The notes beneath the pieces were generated by a model. The model worked only from the letters and a program-made list of their open reading frames with translations, was not told the origin of the DNA and ran no database searches. Shown in pieces: positions 26,501 through 39,900 of a stretch of 64,000 nucleotides of DNA (the stretch's first letter is position 1; each line of letters begins with the position of its first letter). The stretch is taken from positions 51,646,261-51,710,260 of the forward strand of contig CM031859.1 in assembly GCA_018697195.1 (NCBI GenBank), in the 5' to 3' direction. The translations under genes were made by a program, and so were the position numbers. This DNA is from Certhia americana (Eukaryota; Chordata; Aves; Passeriformes; Certhiidae).

Positions 26501-28841
26501 TGTGGAGGATAATAATGATAAATTTCAGCAAAATGAACTCTGAATTTATTTTTCAAGTGAAATAACCCAGTTTTCTAGAACACTGGTTGGGAAAGTTCAT
26601 AACTATGCATGAAAATTGTAGTGATTAGATCGAATTTGAAAATGTGCTCAGTAGGGCAACAGCATCCAAATGCCAAGTTGTAAAACTGATCACTTGAATG
26701 CAAATAAATCCCAATTCACCAGGTTCAAGCATTTGAAATCACAAGTCTTTCTGTTCTAACAATGAGGACTTTCAACATTAATAAATTTAGGATTACTTTT
26801 ATCACTCTGTTGTGTTGGATATTTTAGGATTCAAATGTTCAACTCATCTGCCAATCAAGATTTAGAATATATTTCTATTGGTGTATGTATTTTAGAGATA
26901 GAAGAAATTTTAATAATATCAGAGAAACTTGGATTACAAGAAAAATACCAAGTATCTTGAGAATTCATAGGAGAGTCATATTTAAATATCTCTAGATAGC
27001 CACAGATAATTAAAAGGTCTTTGATCTCTACATCTGGGCCCTACTAGTGCTTGAAAATGGCATTCCAAAAAAAGTCTTTCAATAAGTAGTCATAGAAACC
27101 ATTCTGATTCACAGGATAAGGAAAATGTAAAGGTAAATTGAGGATCTACTGAAGGGGGGAAAATTATATATACACAACTATTTCAGAAAGAAATCTGTAT
27201 TTTAGAGATGGCAAATAAAGTCATAGCAGAAGATATTTTTTCTGTAGAATTCAGATGAAATGTTTCATTCTCATAGACTTTTATGGACCAAACATTTTAT
27301 TTTTTTTCATGAAGTGTCTCTTGTCTCCCTCTGCAGAAGAATCACATCCCAGCTTGGATACTGGCATAACCTAAACCCTATACATGCATGTGCATACACT
27401 CTGGCATACTCAGCAAGACTTTAGACGAGCATCAATGAGGTTATTAAGTCAAGCACTCAAACACTAGAAAACACTCATATTATATTGCCTTGTTCCCTAT
27501 GCAGCATCAATTTCCATGTGCTTTCAGTACAATACCATGCTAATTAAATATTTTCAGGGGGAGGTTTGTAGTTGTTGGGGTGGGGTTTTTTTTTTTGTTT
27601 TGTTTTTTGTTTTTTTTACAAAACTATAGCCTATTCAGTCCATTAGCTGGACTGATGGCCAAAGACTGATGGCCTGGGCACAATCTCAGACTCTTGAAGT
27701 CTGTTGTGTTCTCTGTGTGCTCTGTATCGGTGTTTCCTTTCTGCAGGTGTCCCACAGCTTGTCTCCCAGACTCCCTCCCACTCCCACTGCCCTCCTCATG
27801 CAGTTTTCCACCTTGCTCATCTTCTCTCCCCAAGGGGCTCCCATTGTCTCTGCTGCCTGCAAGACTCTCAGCATAGGAAATGCCCTACTTGCAAACTTGG
27901 GGGTATGCTGAAATCTCCTGCACCCGCCTCAAGCCTCTGATCTTTGTATGTAACATCTTCATCCTTCTGTCCTGCTCTGAGGTCAAAACTTTTTCTAGCA
28001 TTTTCCTAACATAGTTTGCCTCCTCTGCTTCACTCATATGGGATACTCACATGGGATACACACTTCTCCATCTCTGCTTTATTCACTTCCCTGTTCTATG
28101 CTGCTGGGCCCCAGCAGTAGAGGAACTGAGATGAGAGCAAAAATTAATAAATATGACAAGTGATGAACTAGTCTGGGTTCAGTACTTGGTCAGCTCTCCT
28201 TAACAAGGCAACATGAAGAGAGGAAGATATGGTCCAAGTAAGAAGTCAGTAGCACATGCCAAATTTCAACTCAGTCCTCCAAAATATGAATATATTTGGA
28301 TTTCTCTACAGAACAGTTAAAGAGGTTTTTTTAAGCAGAAAAACACATCCATTCCCCTCTAATCCTGCGTCCAAGCATGGAGCAGCCACTCAGGCCACCA
28401 TAGTTAAAACATTAAAGTAAAGCAGTATTAAAAAGTATTGAAAATATTTTGTACCCAGACTATTAAAATACAGAGTTAGTAATGGTAAATAAAATATAGT
28501 TTGAGAACTCAGCGATAAAGATTTCAGCTCAGACAAGGTTCGGCAAAGTCATAAGTAAAATGAAAAAAGATTTTTTGTTTTAATTCTTACACCAAGGGAC
28601 TCCAAGTGTAGAAAGCACTACCACAAAACTTTATAATATTAATAATTTCTATCCAGGTTTGGATAGAAAAGGACTTTAAGAGTTGAAATTTAAAAATTAG
28701 TTGACTGTATCTTGTGTCATCTGATAAAACTGTATTCTTGACAACTGAGTTGTAACCTCAAATATCAGTCAAGACACCAAATCAATAAAGTGAACAAAGG
28801 GCTATAATTCCTCAAAAACATGTATTCATGAAATACTATAC

Positions 28842-29000
28842 CAGGAAAATTTAGTGGTAATTCCACTTTGGCTGAAAACTGGCTGACTTCATTATTCTCA
28901 CAGATACTTGCTATGAGCTTATTAATTTTGAAGCCAATGACTTTAATCACTTCTTCTGTTGACAAGGAGCATTCATTTCCAAACATCTCATAGACGGAGC
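28842..29000 (-). CDS. THEMIS: THEMIS, exon 2: start of the first CABIT domain
   Basis: This 159-bp exon is bounded by a TTTTTTTCAG acceptor (AG at 29002-29001) and a GTATAG donor (GT at 28841-28840). Two leading bases complete a Gly codon begun in exon 1, and one trailing G starts the Gly completed by exon 3. It encodes SVYEMFGNECSLSTEEVIKV and, after a gap, ELPLNFPG. This aligns with residues about 32-84 of mammalian THEMIS without gaps. The donor departs from the GTAAGT consensus at positions +4 and +6, so it is the weakest splice site of the three exons. The upstream exon, with the start codon, was not found. Confidence 0.94.
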
Positions 29001-30341
29001 CTGAAAAAAATACAAAAAGAAAGAAAAGAATTATTTAGCTTTTTATCACTTTGTCAAGTGTCTTTACCTCTATGAGTGAAAACAAAAATAATATTTAAAC
29101 TATATGAAATAGTACTTATCTTGTGATAATTAACCTAATTTTCTTTTACTTCCTCAGGGTCATGAAAAAAACCCATCTTGTGACTTTAGTGACCAATCAG
29201 CTGTATTTGTACATGGTTCTCAAAAACATGCAAGGAGAACAAGGTGTGAAGAACCTACGTTTCCAAATTATTAGACCAAAATAGGTAAAGTTAGACCTTA
29301 GGATTACCTGGGTTGTCAGGAGCTGTCTCCTGAAACCAGCAGGCAGTGGAGCTCAGGCACTAAAGGTGCCTCTGCACAGCACAGGGCATAGTATATCCCA
29401 TAGGAAACAACAGACTACAGCTAGAGACAAAATCCTACAGACCCTTGAAGGTGCCTGGGGAGAGGACAGGAGACATCCAAGGGCAACCAGCATTTGAGCA
29501 CTTGTGGTATCAAAAGACCTGAAGAAAGTACAAGAAATTAGAAAACTGGCAAATTAAGAATGGCAATCCCTGTCCCATGTTGTAACTAGCATACTGATTC
29601 AGACCTGGCAGCAAAAAATTCCTTTTCTGTCATGTTCAGAACTTTGAGAAAAGGAACAAAGTAATCCAGCCAAGTGTTTCAGCATTTCCTCAGCAAAATC
29701 TGGAAATGTATCTTGTCCTGGCAAAATCAGTCATCCCTTCTCCATTTTAGTTGTGGTCAACCTTTACTGGTTCAGAAGCAGGTGCACAGGGAAAAGAATA
29801 AAGACAAAAAACTCAAAAGCCAAGTTATGCAGAAGAAGGCAATTTCCTCCTGGTTTCTGCATGAGATTAACAGAAGCTTTGGGGCATGGGATCAATTAAC
29901 TATATATAAAGGCAATGCAGTGGAACGCATGGTGTTCCATTTGTAGATAGAATTGCACTGAACACAGAACATCAGAAATGTTGCCTTTAATACTAGCTTC
30001 CATTCTTCTGTGCATTTCTTCCCAAGAACTGCCCAAGATCTATCCTGAAGTGATGTGTATGTGCCCTTTCTGAAATCTCTTCTCAAAGTTTCATTTCTCT
30101 TGTGGTGAGAAACACTCTTCTCATTTTGACTCCCAATGCATTGGTGAGTGTATTTACTCTCCTAGTAATATTGTTCAGCTACTCAAAATACTTTCTTTCT
30201 CATTTCAATTTTTCCCTTCCCCAAAGGGCTCTCAGGGTTAATTTTGCCCTTTGCTTTATCTCTTCCAAAAAGACAGATTTTCCTTCATACAATTGCTCTA
30301 AGCCTTTACTTACATCTTGTTCAGTTTAAAGTCTTGTCTCT

Positions 30342-30344
<3 letters not shown>

Positions 30345-30376
<32 letters not shown>
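30345..30376. repeat. Poly(T) tract, 32 bases
   Basis: This is an uninterrupted T32 run preceded by CTCTC. Within 260 bases it is followed by an A17 run (30571-30587) and a T12 run (30610-30621). No SINE body or processed-pseudogene coding sequence is visible next to it on either strand. Confidence 0.9.
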
Positions 30377-30570
30377 CCCTAGCCTAGGTAAGCAGAATGG
30401 TATCAGGCAGTGAGAAATATTTAAAACCTAACCTCTGGCTCGATAGTTGCAATCAATAATTGAGAGGGCCTGTACTGAAATATCATCAGTACTGGCAGAA
30501 CTCCCTTCCCTTGAAGGGCAACAGTCTTTACAGCTCTCCTTGTAGTTGGTGGGGATGGTGGGGAGAAAAG

Positions 30571-30587
30571 AAAAAAAAAAAAAAAAA
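30571..30587. repeat. Poly(A) tract, 17 bases
   Basis: An A17 run sits within a purine-rich stretch (GGGAGAAAAG before, GAAACAGAAGAAA after). The Lys-rich and Phe-rich ORFs here come from the repeat. Confidence 0.85.
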
Positions 30588-31489
30588 GAAACAGAAGAAA
30601 CAGCTTAGCTTTTTTTTTTTTCCACATAGGTGTAACATCAAAAAACCCAGCTATTAGCTGACTGCTCTTCCTAGTGTTCATTCAAGAACAATTCCAGTCC
30701 TGAATATAGCCTGGGCTGATAAGCGTCTCTTACTGAGTCTGTGATCTATTTATTAACCCTGCTGCAGCACTTGCAAACAACTAGCACTTGACTATCTCCT
30801 AGAGCTCAAAAGAAGTCACTGGGACCCCAGCCTGAGCATAACTTATTCTTATTTTAGCCTAAACCTACCGAAAGCCTCAATAGAGCATCACAAAACAACA
30901 GGAGAATGATGGAGATTAATGCTGAGCAATTGGTTGAGTGTCCAGACAAACCTATTGCTTGCTTGTGCAGTGCTCTAAACAATTGAGAGGGGCACCAGAA
31001 AATCCTCAGCTTCCCTGAAGAAGATGTAGGGTTTTAACCCTCTGGAGAAGGTATCTTGATTGAAAAATTAAAGTAAAAAAACTTCTCTAAGATGCTTTTC
31101 ATGGGTTGGAAGGGACAGAAACCCCTGGTTTCCTTTGCTGAAGACACTATGCAGGCTTAAGGGCTCTGCTATACTTAGATTCCAAACTCACCCAGCAGGC
31201 TATCTGCTGCACACCAGGATGATGACTAACTCAGAGATAATCCAAACAATGCCAGGTGAAGAAACATGCTGCTTAAGCATACTTTCAACAATTCTAATAC
31301 TGAGCAGAAGACCAAGAGAGCTGTTGCCCTTTAACAAAAAAGAACAATCTGGTTTTCTTATTGTAAAAATAGTTCATAGTTGTTTGCTCTCTTCAGTCCC
31401 TTAGCAATTCAACACAGACTAACTTAGCTGTCTCTATGGAAATTGGTACAGATCCCTTCAGGAGGCTGTTTGCTGCTAAAACAGATCAT

Positions 31490-32058
31490 GAAGTGCCATG
31501 TCTAATCTCTTTTTTAATACTTCCACGTATAGTGACTACACCATTTCCCTGGGCAGCCTGTTCCAATGCTTAACCACTCTTTCAGTGAACATTTTTTTTC
31601 CCAATATTCGAGATGAGCCTCCCCTGGCACAACTTGAGGCCATTTTCCCTTGTTATGTCACCGATTGCCTGGAGGAAGAGAACGACCTTCACCTCACCAC
31701 AGCCTTCTTTTTAGTAGTTCTAGAGAGCGATAAGGTCTCCTCTTAGACTTGTTTTCTCCAGGCTTGAATTCCCCAGCTCCCTCAGCTGCTCCTCAGAGGG
31801 TTTATGTTCAATCCCCTTCACCAGCTTCATTTTATTTCTCTGGGCATGCTCTAGCACTTCAATGTCTTTCTTGTTGTTCTTTCACCACCACTCTCTGGGA
31901 CTGGCCACCCAGCCAGTTTTATATCCAGTGATGAGTACACTTGTCCAAGCTGTGGGCTGCCATCTTTTCCAAGAGAATGCTGTGGGAGACTGTGCCAAAG
32001 GCTTTCCTGAAGTCTGAGTAGGCAACATCCACAACCTTTCCCTTATCCACTAAATGGA
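31490..32058 (-). mobile_element. CR1 LINE fragment, internally deleted
   Basis: The plus strand carries the antisense of a CR1 element. It contains the familiar block CCTGGGCAGCCTGTTCCAAT, then CTTGAGGCCATTTTCCCTTG, GAGCGATAAGGTCTCCTCTT and CTTCAATGTCTTTCTTG. Near 31875-31885 it jumps to the reverse-transcriptase coding part. On the minus strand that part reads KVVDVAYSDFRKAFGTVSHS, then ILLEKMAAH. This matches the RT block usually written FSKAFDTVSHSILLEK. An in-frame stop follows WI in this part, and the Asp of the block is Gly, so it is dead. Several hundred bases of ORF2 C-terminal region are missing at the junction. Confidence 0.88.
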
Positions 32059-33807
32059 GCAGTTAAGGGTCTAAAACTCTCAAAAAGCTGTTACTGAAGA
32101 ATATTTAATGACTATTTTAGTCTATATCTGCAATAGAGTGATACCACAAAACCTCCCAAGAAAATGAAAATCAAGGGAGCTCATGGTCCTACCATCAGAT
32201 AAATTAATATTCGTACATGAATCACTGGCAAGCAAAATCCTTCCTAATACAACCAGTGAAGACCATAGGATAGTACTTTTCATTTGCAGAAGAGAAGTTG
32301 GATAGATAGATCATGTAACCATGGAATAGTGGAGGTATGCCACATTTTCCGTCCAATTAAAGACATCAGAGACCAACTTTCAACAGCTTATCAATAGTAA
32401 AAAAAATATATTACCAGATTTATCTGAAATAAGCCAAGAGGCTGAAAGGTTATGAGGGTGATAGGTTGGTTGGATGGTCATTAACTGACTGAGACTGTGA
32501 TTGCAGAAGCCTCATTTTTATCTATACTAGGATTTTCAAAGAAATTAAAAATTAAAACCTGCCAGCCACATTTCTGGGGGTGCAATTGCACATACAGTAT
32601 TGATTTTAATTACATATTTGTCTGCAACTAGATTGCTTTGGCCCTGATTTTAGCCTTTGTTTGGCAGTTTGCCTGGAATAATACAATGAAGATTATATTC
32701 AGACATGAAGACTGTTACCTAGGCACTTGCAGTAAATATTTGTGCTGGTAAAAGGGAGCCAGGGAAACTGCATAGCTTTTGAAAAGGGTAATAAAAATTC
32801 TTTTTCCTTTAGAAGCCATGATAATTAATCTTAGAACATTTTGAAAATTCACACTTCGTGTCAATGTGATCCTGAGAGATTTTACTTCAGGCATGTAATG
32901 TGGACCTCCTCACACAATACATTGAAAAATAAAATTAAAATTAAAATGCACTCTTTTAACATTTGTTGTTGCATAACAACAACTTTGTTTTCCCCACTCA
33001 AGTCACAAAGAAAATGTGACTCTTTGGAAATGTAAGTCAAGTAACCTTGAGAACAGAATCTTTTGATTTGAGAAAAATGTATGCAATATAATTAAAAGAA
33101 AAAAAAAAAACAGACCAACATTTTAGCAGAACCCAGAATAAAGCAACTTATTTACAGTGATCAAACAACGCCCCTGAAGGCTGTAGTTAAAGAGCTTGTT
33201 GCCTTTGAAAGAACCTTTTTAGGAATGTTACTTTGTTCAATAAAAACCATATTTATATCCTTTCATAAGCTCATCTCTAGTTTGACAATCTGTATTATCA
33301 ACCACCATGATCAGATCAAAACAAGCACCACAATTGGTTCAATACCTTTTCCCTCCTTTTTTCCTAAAATGTTAAGCAGCCACACCACCATCCTTCCTTA
33401 CATGAGCCCTTTACTTGATTTATTTCTCATTATAGGTACAAGAAGAGCACTTTTGTATTAAAAACAGCAATATAAAATATAAATACAGTAAGTTCCTGAG
33501 ATGGAGGATATCATTCTTTGTATGAAGGCATCTGACACTACCACTGAGATAAATATTTTATAATACAATGTGAAACAATGAAATATCTCAGTAATACGTC
33601 CCTTTTTCTTCCCAGCAGCTTGGAGCTCCATTGGGTGACTGCTCTCTGAGTGAACACCTCACTGATGCTGATAGAAAGCACAATCACAATCGGGCTCTCA
33701 ATCAGGCCTGTGAGTAAACAGCAGTAATATATCACATGGATGGAACTCCCTTTTGCCAAACGCCTCCGGGCAGTTTTGCATGGAGGTCCAGCGAGAGCGA
33801 TGGAAAC

Positions 33808-33906
33808 AATACAAAAGACTTGACTAAGGTGGCACAGAGGATTATTCAGCAGGGGTGAAGCTCAAGCCCAGGCTGGCTGACTCCCAGTCTCACAGCCAGT
33901 CTGCTA
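33808..33906 (-). mobile_element. MIR-like SINE fragment
   Basis: The plus strand reads AAGACTTGACTAAGGTGGCA, then CAGGGGTGAAGCTCAAGCCC, AGGCTGGCTGACTCCCAGTC, and ends CAGTCTGCTAC. This follows the reverse complement of MIR: ACTTGCCCAAGGTCACACAG, AGAGCCGGGATTCGAACCCA, then GGCTGACTCC and CTTAACCACTA. The order and spacing are preserved across about 95 bases. Confidence 0.5.
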
Positions 33907-36900
33907 CAGGGTGCTGCTAAGCACTTCTAAGTATCCTCCATTCTTTTTATCTTTTTTTTTTTTTCCTTTAACCAAGACCAAGATTTTTCTTAACAAAACG
34001 AAATTCCTTTGGAGGCCAAACACTAGGCATTGGCTCCCTAGTCCCATGAGTTTGAATCCTTGAAGGAAAATATTCTCTCTTTCATGTCTCAGTAACACTC
34101 ACTGAATTCATTGCAGCTGGCAGGCTGAGCAGTCTTTGAAAGGAGATCCAAAGAACTGGGAACCTGGCTGCTCAGCAGGGAGATGAAAGATCTCCCTACA
34201 TCTCCTGAAAGAGTAGAACTTTGTCCCAATGTCCTTTTCCCAGAGCTCCTTTCTCCACTATTAAGTTGTCATCAGTTGCCCATATGGGTGCTGTCTTCAC
34301 CATCAGAGGTGACTCTGTTTCAGGGGATAGCGAAATGGTTCTGCTTTCACTTGTAGGTTCCCTCCCCTGGTGTAGCCATTCAGCCAGAATTACAATAGCC
34401 CATTCTCCCCTACAACATAGCTCAGCTGAAATCACAGTTTTATTAAGGCTGCTGCAGGCTCTCAAAGTAATATGAAGGGCATAATGGATCTATAATTAGT
34501 GTCAATAAAAAAAAGATATCATTCATTATGGGCATTATTTGAGGGCTAGACAATTGTTCAGAGGTTATGCTCTTTGGCAAGAAAAGAGATCTATTTTAAA
34601 GTTTTAAGGGGCAGGGTTTTGCTTAATCATTTTGATAATTTTATACTCTGATTAAGCAAAAGAAAAAGCAAACAATTGCTGAAGGGGAGACATTAGGTGG
34701 CTTTTTTCCCCAGTCCAATACCTCCTGAGCACCAAAGATGCTCAGCAGCCTGCTGGATTTCCCCCATTAAACTCAAATAATCTGCTCTCTTGTAGGAAAG
34801 AGGCTGGAAATCATGCACAATGACAAGCAAAAAAGGAAGCGTGCCCCAGCGTCTTTCTTCAACTCCAGGCTGTGAAATTGACTGCAAACAGGATAAAACA
34901 CTGGTATGGCTTTTATGCACCCCTCCCTTCCTACCCCAGAAGGTGCCGCCACTGAGAACAAGTGAGCTCAGCTCCCCAGTGCCCACAGGGTGCTCCAAAT
35001 ACCTGAGGATAGCAGTGGTCATAAAGGCTATGTGAATTTGAGTGGAAGATCCTTTGTCAAGTGAGAGAGTAACTTACTGGGCTTTGAAAAAAACTCTTTT
35101 CTCTTTAACATGACCTAAGCAATGAAAATCTTTAGGTTTGACCAGTTTGGGACACAAATCTTCCAAAAGACTCTGTGCAAAGATGTATCTTACCTAGATC
35201 ATACCTACTAAGGCTATGAAGGGTCTGATTTTTGCCAGCACGAAACCATCAAAAAACAAAAGCCATTAAGATTTATCTTTTGCCATATAAAGTCAAACTT
35301 TAAATGTCAAGTGCTTTAAGCCATTTCAATCACAATGGACTTTTTTAAAAAAAATTACTTCTGCGGTTTCTGATTTATTCCTTTCCTGATATATGACCTT
35401 TTTTTTAATAAATGCATTCTTCTGATTCTCATCTATCCAGAGGCTCACACATTGCATGTGGCAGCAGAGCTTTATGCATGCAGCATCCACTATAATGGAA
35501 AGAGCAAGTGAAACCACAGCTCCCAATGAAACACCTTTGACCTTTTATTTGGGTTTATCCAAATGAGTCAGAATTACTACAGCAGTGAAGACAATGCCCA
35601 AACCTGATTTTGAACATCAGTACTCACTGTTATAGCTGTTCATCATTTATTTAGTTTTATTAATTTTCTTTACAGCATTAATTACTTTGAAAGTAATGTG
35701 CTTATTCACATATATGTTCAACAGAAAAAATTACATTTCGTTGGATGAGGCTTAGGAAGGCTGCTCAAACTGAGTTGCAGGATCAGGTCAGAGTGTTGAG
35801 CACTTCACAGATGCAGTCCAGAACTGGAAACATCTTAACATTAAGCATCTTCCCCTACTGAGATCAGAGCATGATGCCCCTTGTGCCATTATTGTGTGTC
35901 CAAGGGAGCTAACCAGAAACTGTGGACCTGGAAAAATGCCACGTTCTTTCACAAACAGATCACCAGGTACTTGGAGAAAAAAGTTTTGTCATGAAAACCC
36001 TGTAGCTCAGAAATAGTGTGTGGTCATGGGCTTGTGTATCATGGGACATCTATCCCAGGATCTTCCCTCCTGTGCAATGTAACATAATGGTCCCTTCATC
36101 TTTCCAGAGCCTGAGTTTGTGAAAATTATCTTGGTACATTTATAGGCTTTTTATTTTCATGGGAAGGGAAACAGGGCCCCTCCTGCAGACCTCCTCCTCA
36201 CATCCCTGGAGCCCAAGTGCAATGACAGCTGGGGAACTCTCTACTACAGGACATCACATTGAGGGAGCATCAGCAAGCCAAGACATGGAGTTGACCCCTG
36301 CATTGAGACAAACCAGGCAGTTTGGGTATTCTCCCTTCCTCCTGTGCCCTCCACAGGGAGGCCCAAAACTCAATGTCACAGAAAGAAAATCTCCTCAAAG
36401 GAGAGCCTCAAATCAGCTTTACCCTGAGTGCCAGCTACCCAGGGTCAGATTTTTCTCACTGTGTCTGGATGAGTCATTCCATTGAGGGCAGCAGTATGAA
36501 TAGAGTGAGCAATATTTGACCAATAAAAGTCAGGGTTTGTTCTCACATCCATTGAAGAACACTTTCTTGTTTAGAATTAAAAAGGCATTTGAAGCAGCTT
36601 GAACAAGGGCAGGAAAGTTTCAGTGGTTTGTAATAATAGAGAAAATTTACCAATATGCTCCAACTACTGACCACAAAAGAGAATCCAATCTGTTACTCTG
36701 GCTCTATTTAAGGCTCTTGTTCCTACTTGCTCAATCAAGAGGAACAGAAACAACTGTATTCAAAGGAAACCACCCTTCCACTTTTTGATTGATAGGTTTA
36801 GCTCCTTTGTCTTTAAAAAAAGAAAAAGACACAAATTAGTAAGTGAAAGCACTGTACCACAAGTTTCACCAAATTCATGTGCAGTTCTCCCTCGGCATGT

Positions 36901-39900
36901 GCTCCACCAAGAATCCACCCAGTAAATGCAGACATCATTTTTAATGATATTTCACCTCTAAGAAATACAGCCCTAATTATCTTCATCAAAGCTGTCTATG
37001 CTTGGCCTCTGTTTAAATTATTTGTTGCTTTTTGTAAGAAAAAGTAGCTTTATTAATCCTGAAGTGGCAGTTTGCTTGTTTTATTCATACATATTACAGA
37101 CTGCATATCCTAGCCTTCATCAACTCATTGGCTTATCATGCTTGACAAGGGAGCAGGATTTGTTCTCTCGAGGTTGGTTTAGAAACAGTAAAAAAAATTC
37201 TACCATACTTGATCATTTTTGAACTGTAAGTATAGAGAAATATTTCTTGTCTAAATTAGGACTAGGGACAGGTGAGGTTGGATGGATAAGGTTTCCTTTT
37301 ATGTTCAGTTTGCCTAGCTAGAGTAACAGGGTTAACAAGACCTTTTGAACTCTGTTGATGGTCAGCAGACCCCATCACTTCCCTGAAATTCCTGCAGAAA
37401 TGCATGCTGGAAAGATGACATTTCCCAGTCACAGAAGCAGAGAGAGTGAAACCAAAACTGCAGAGACAGTGAGCAAATTCGGATACACAGCCAACAAGAG
37501 GAGCCACAAGTCATGTTGTTTATAGTTCACCAAGATGAGTTTTGAAATGGAATATTCACCCAAAGGGTTTTGTTTGGCATTGCCTCTCATGCAGCTGTCA
37601 GACAGCCCCAAACATCTGCGCAGAGGAGGAATCACAATCTGTCAATTCCAAGAATCTTTAAATCCCTTAGGTCTGGAAGGACATTAACCAAGGATATACA
37701 TGTGACCCCACAGTTGCTTATTCCCAATATTTTCTTTCCTGAACTGCAGAGACTGGAGTACCACAGCTACAGCACACTGCTTCACTGCATATCCAGCCTG
37801 CAGAGGTGGAGGCTGCTGGCTTAGAGTTCCCTTCCCCTCAGAGAAGGAGTACAGAGTTCCCTAATGTGTTTCACAGGTCTGTTGTAAAAGAGGGTATGTC
37901 CTGTCCTGGAACTGCAATTCACACAACGCAAATGATGTTTGCAAATAACTGAACTGCAGAGCAGAGCTACAAACTCTCCCCACACTCTGGAAGTCCCAAC
38001 CCCCGAAGAAATGGGGGAATGCCATTACTGATGTATGTGTTTAGGTGGGGCAAGAATGGAAAAACTATGGCTAATGATTACTGAGGCTAATGAAAAAAAA
38101 AAACAAAAAAAAAACAAACACTAACAGAAGAGGTGCCTTGAGCAGTTCTTCATTTTTCACAATTAAAGTTGTCACTTTTTACTGTTCTGCCACTGGTTAA
38201 ATTAAGCCTGCAACATATTAAATTCAATTACCCATAAAATAATTATATCAGTATTAAAACAGACATAATTTTTGCAACATAAAGATGAAAGCCCACACTT
38301 GCATGCTATCTGTAAAAATCAGTGGTCACACAGTACTTACCTCACTAAGTATCAATATTTACTAAAATGTTCAAAGAAAGATATTTGATCAATCAAATAA
38401 GTTCCCAATGGAGTTTCAGCAATTTAATTTTTTTAATAACATATCTTAATGAGTATTAAATTTCCATGTACTTCAGTCTGCACTGTAGTTCCTTTCTAAT
38501 CAGTGCTGATTACCAAGTTATTTGTGTCTGGCAGACTTGCTTTCATTTTATAATCATCCTTCCTATTCCCTTCAGAGATTCAACTGTACAGTCCAGTTTC
38601 TATTGCAAGGTCATTATAACTGCAGCATCCAAAGCTACTGTCCTAAGAGACATCCCTGGCATTTGCAGAAGTACCACCTCCTTTCACCTATGTTTCTGTT
38701 TTCAAACCAGGGATGACAATAATTTCTCTGCTTCTGTATGTACTTTTGAATATGATGAAAAAGCATTTTGGAAGTACTCAGGGCTCTTACTAATACCTCA
38801 CTTTTCTGACTCTCCAAAGTATCAGACAGTGATAGGTGATGGCTGCAGGTTGGGACTATGCAGCCCCACACAGCTGGAGCCAAAGCAGAAGAGGAACATG
38901 GGAGTGTGAGCAAGTGCCTCCAACCTTGACTATTCTGCCTAAAGGCAAACTGGTAAGGCTTCAACAAAGTCCAGGTGTAGCATGAAAATCACTGATATCA
39001 TTCAAGGAAAATGCTTTCCTCTTCTTCATGCCAGGAACAGAGAGGCAAACAGGAACAGAACTTCCTGAGAAAGGTGTCTAAAGCATAGTATTCACTACCA
39101 ACAGCAAAAGTTCAATTGCCCATAGCTTTTCTAGCTGAAAGTATTCCACGTGGAAGCAGGGTCTATAAAGTCATGTCCATTTGCAGTTTGGGGAGCTACA
39201 GTTAAATACATCACATTCTATTAATATCAGCAGGAACATAATTTTTTTATAGGCCAGTAGAGAGACTAATGGTAGAAGGAGTGCACACAGCATATGTTTT
39301 CTTCTTGCTCTCCACTGGGAAGAGTAGCAGGCAGGCTCGGGTCTGAAAGAAGAGACCTAGATTGTATTTGGTGTAACATGTATATAGAGGCAGAATGGAT
39401 TCTTTCAGAGATGTTACCTTGCCAAAGGCAAGTAAATTCCCACTCTCTCCCCAGAGCTTTACTTTGCAGCTTCTAATAAAAATTCCTCACCACATGGAAA
39501 ACATCCATCCTCACAAAGTATTACACTTTCCTTATGCTTGCAGAGGTACTGAAAATCTGTCAGGAACTGTAAGGCTAGTTTGCAAGTCTTATATTTGTAA
39601 AATCATTAGACCTAAGTGCAGTGTATGGAAAACGCTGCTTCTGAAAGAGTAAATGGAGAGTTTCATCCCCACAGCACACAGAGCAGCAGAGAACAGCAAA
39701 TCAATTACACTGTGTTGTCTTATTATCATGTATCTTGCTGTAGCCTTCTTTGCTTGGCTGCTACAGCTTTGATGTGACAGCTCTAATGGATGCACTAGGC
39801 CATTATTTACTCCATTAGCCATTCTATGTATCCTGCTAAGCTACGTTAAGAAACCTTTCCCTTTTTGGAGGGGGTTGTGAAGAGGGGAATATACATTAAC

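Larger units (their letters stand above)
20844..28841 (-). other. THEMIS intron 2
   Basis: This 8.0-kb intron lies between the exon 2 donor (28841-28840) and the exon 3 acceptor. It contains a solo LTR at 23087-23550 in the same orientation as the gene. There are also a T/G homopolymer patch near 22.48 kb and a T-rich patch near 27.58-27.62 kb. The rest is unique AT-rich sequence, and no further exon, tRNA or conserved ORF was recognised. Confidence 0.85.

Noticed and set aside
31094..31112. CATGGGTTGGAAGGGAC, resembling antisense CR1 3' sequence
   Set aside because: Only 16-17 bases match. It lies about 390 bases outside the clear CR1 fragment and the intervening sequence does not continue the consensus.
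34693..35022. Minus ORF containing EIQ before a GT, considered as THEMIS exon 1
   Set aside because: The upstream residues do not match the expected N-terminus and the remaining similarity is three residues.
37648..37695. Possible CR1 3' end in antisense (AAATCCCTTAGGTCTGGAAG)
   Set aside because: The resemblance to CR1 covers only about 35 bases with many mismatches and no body follows.
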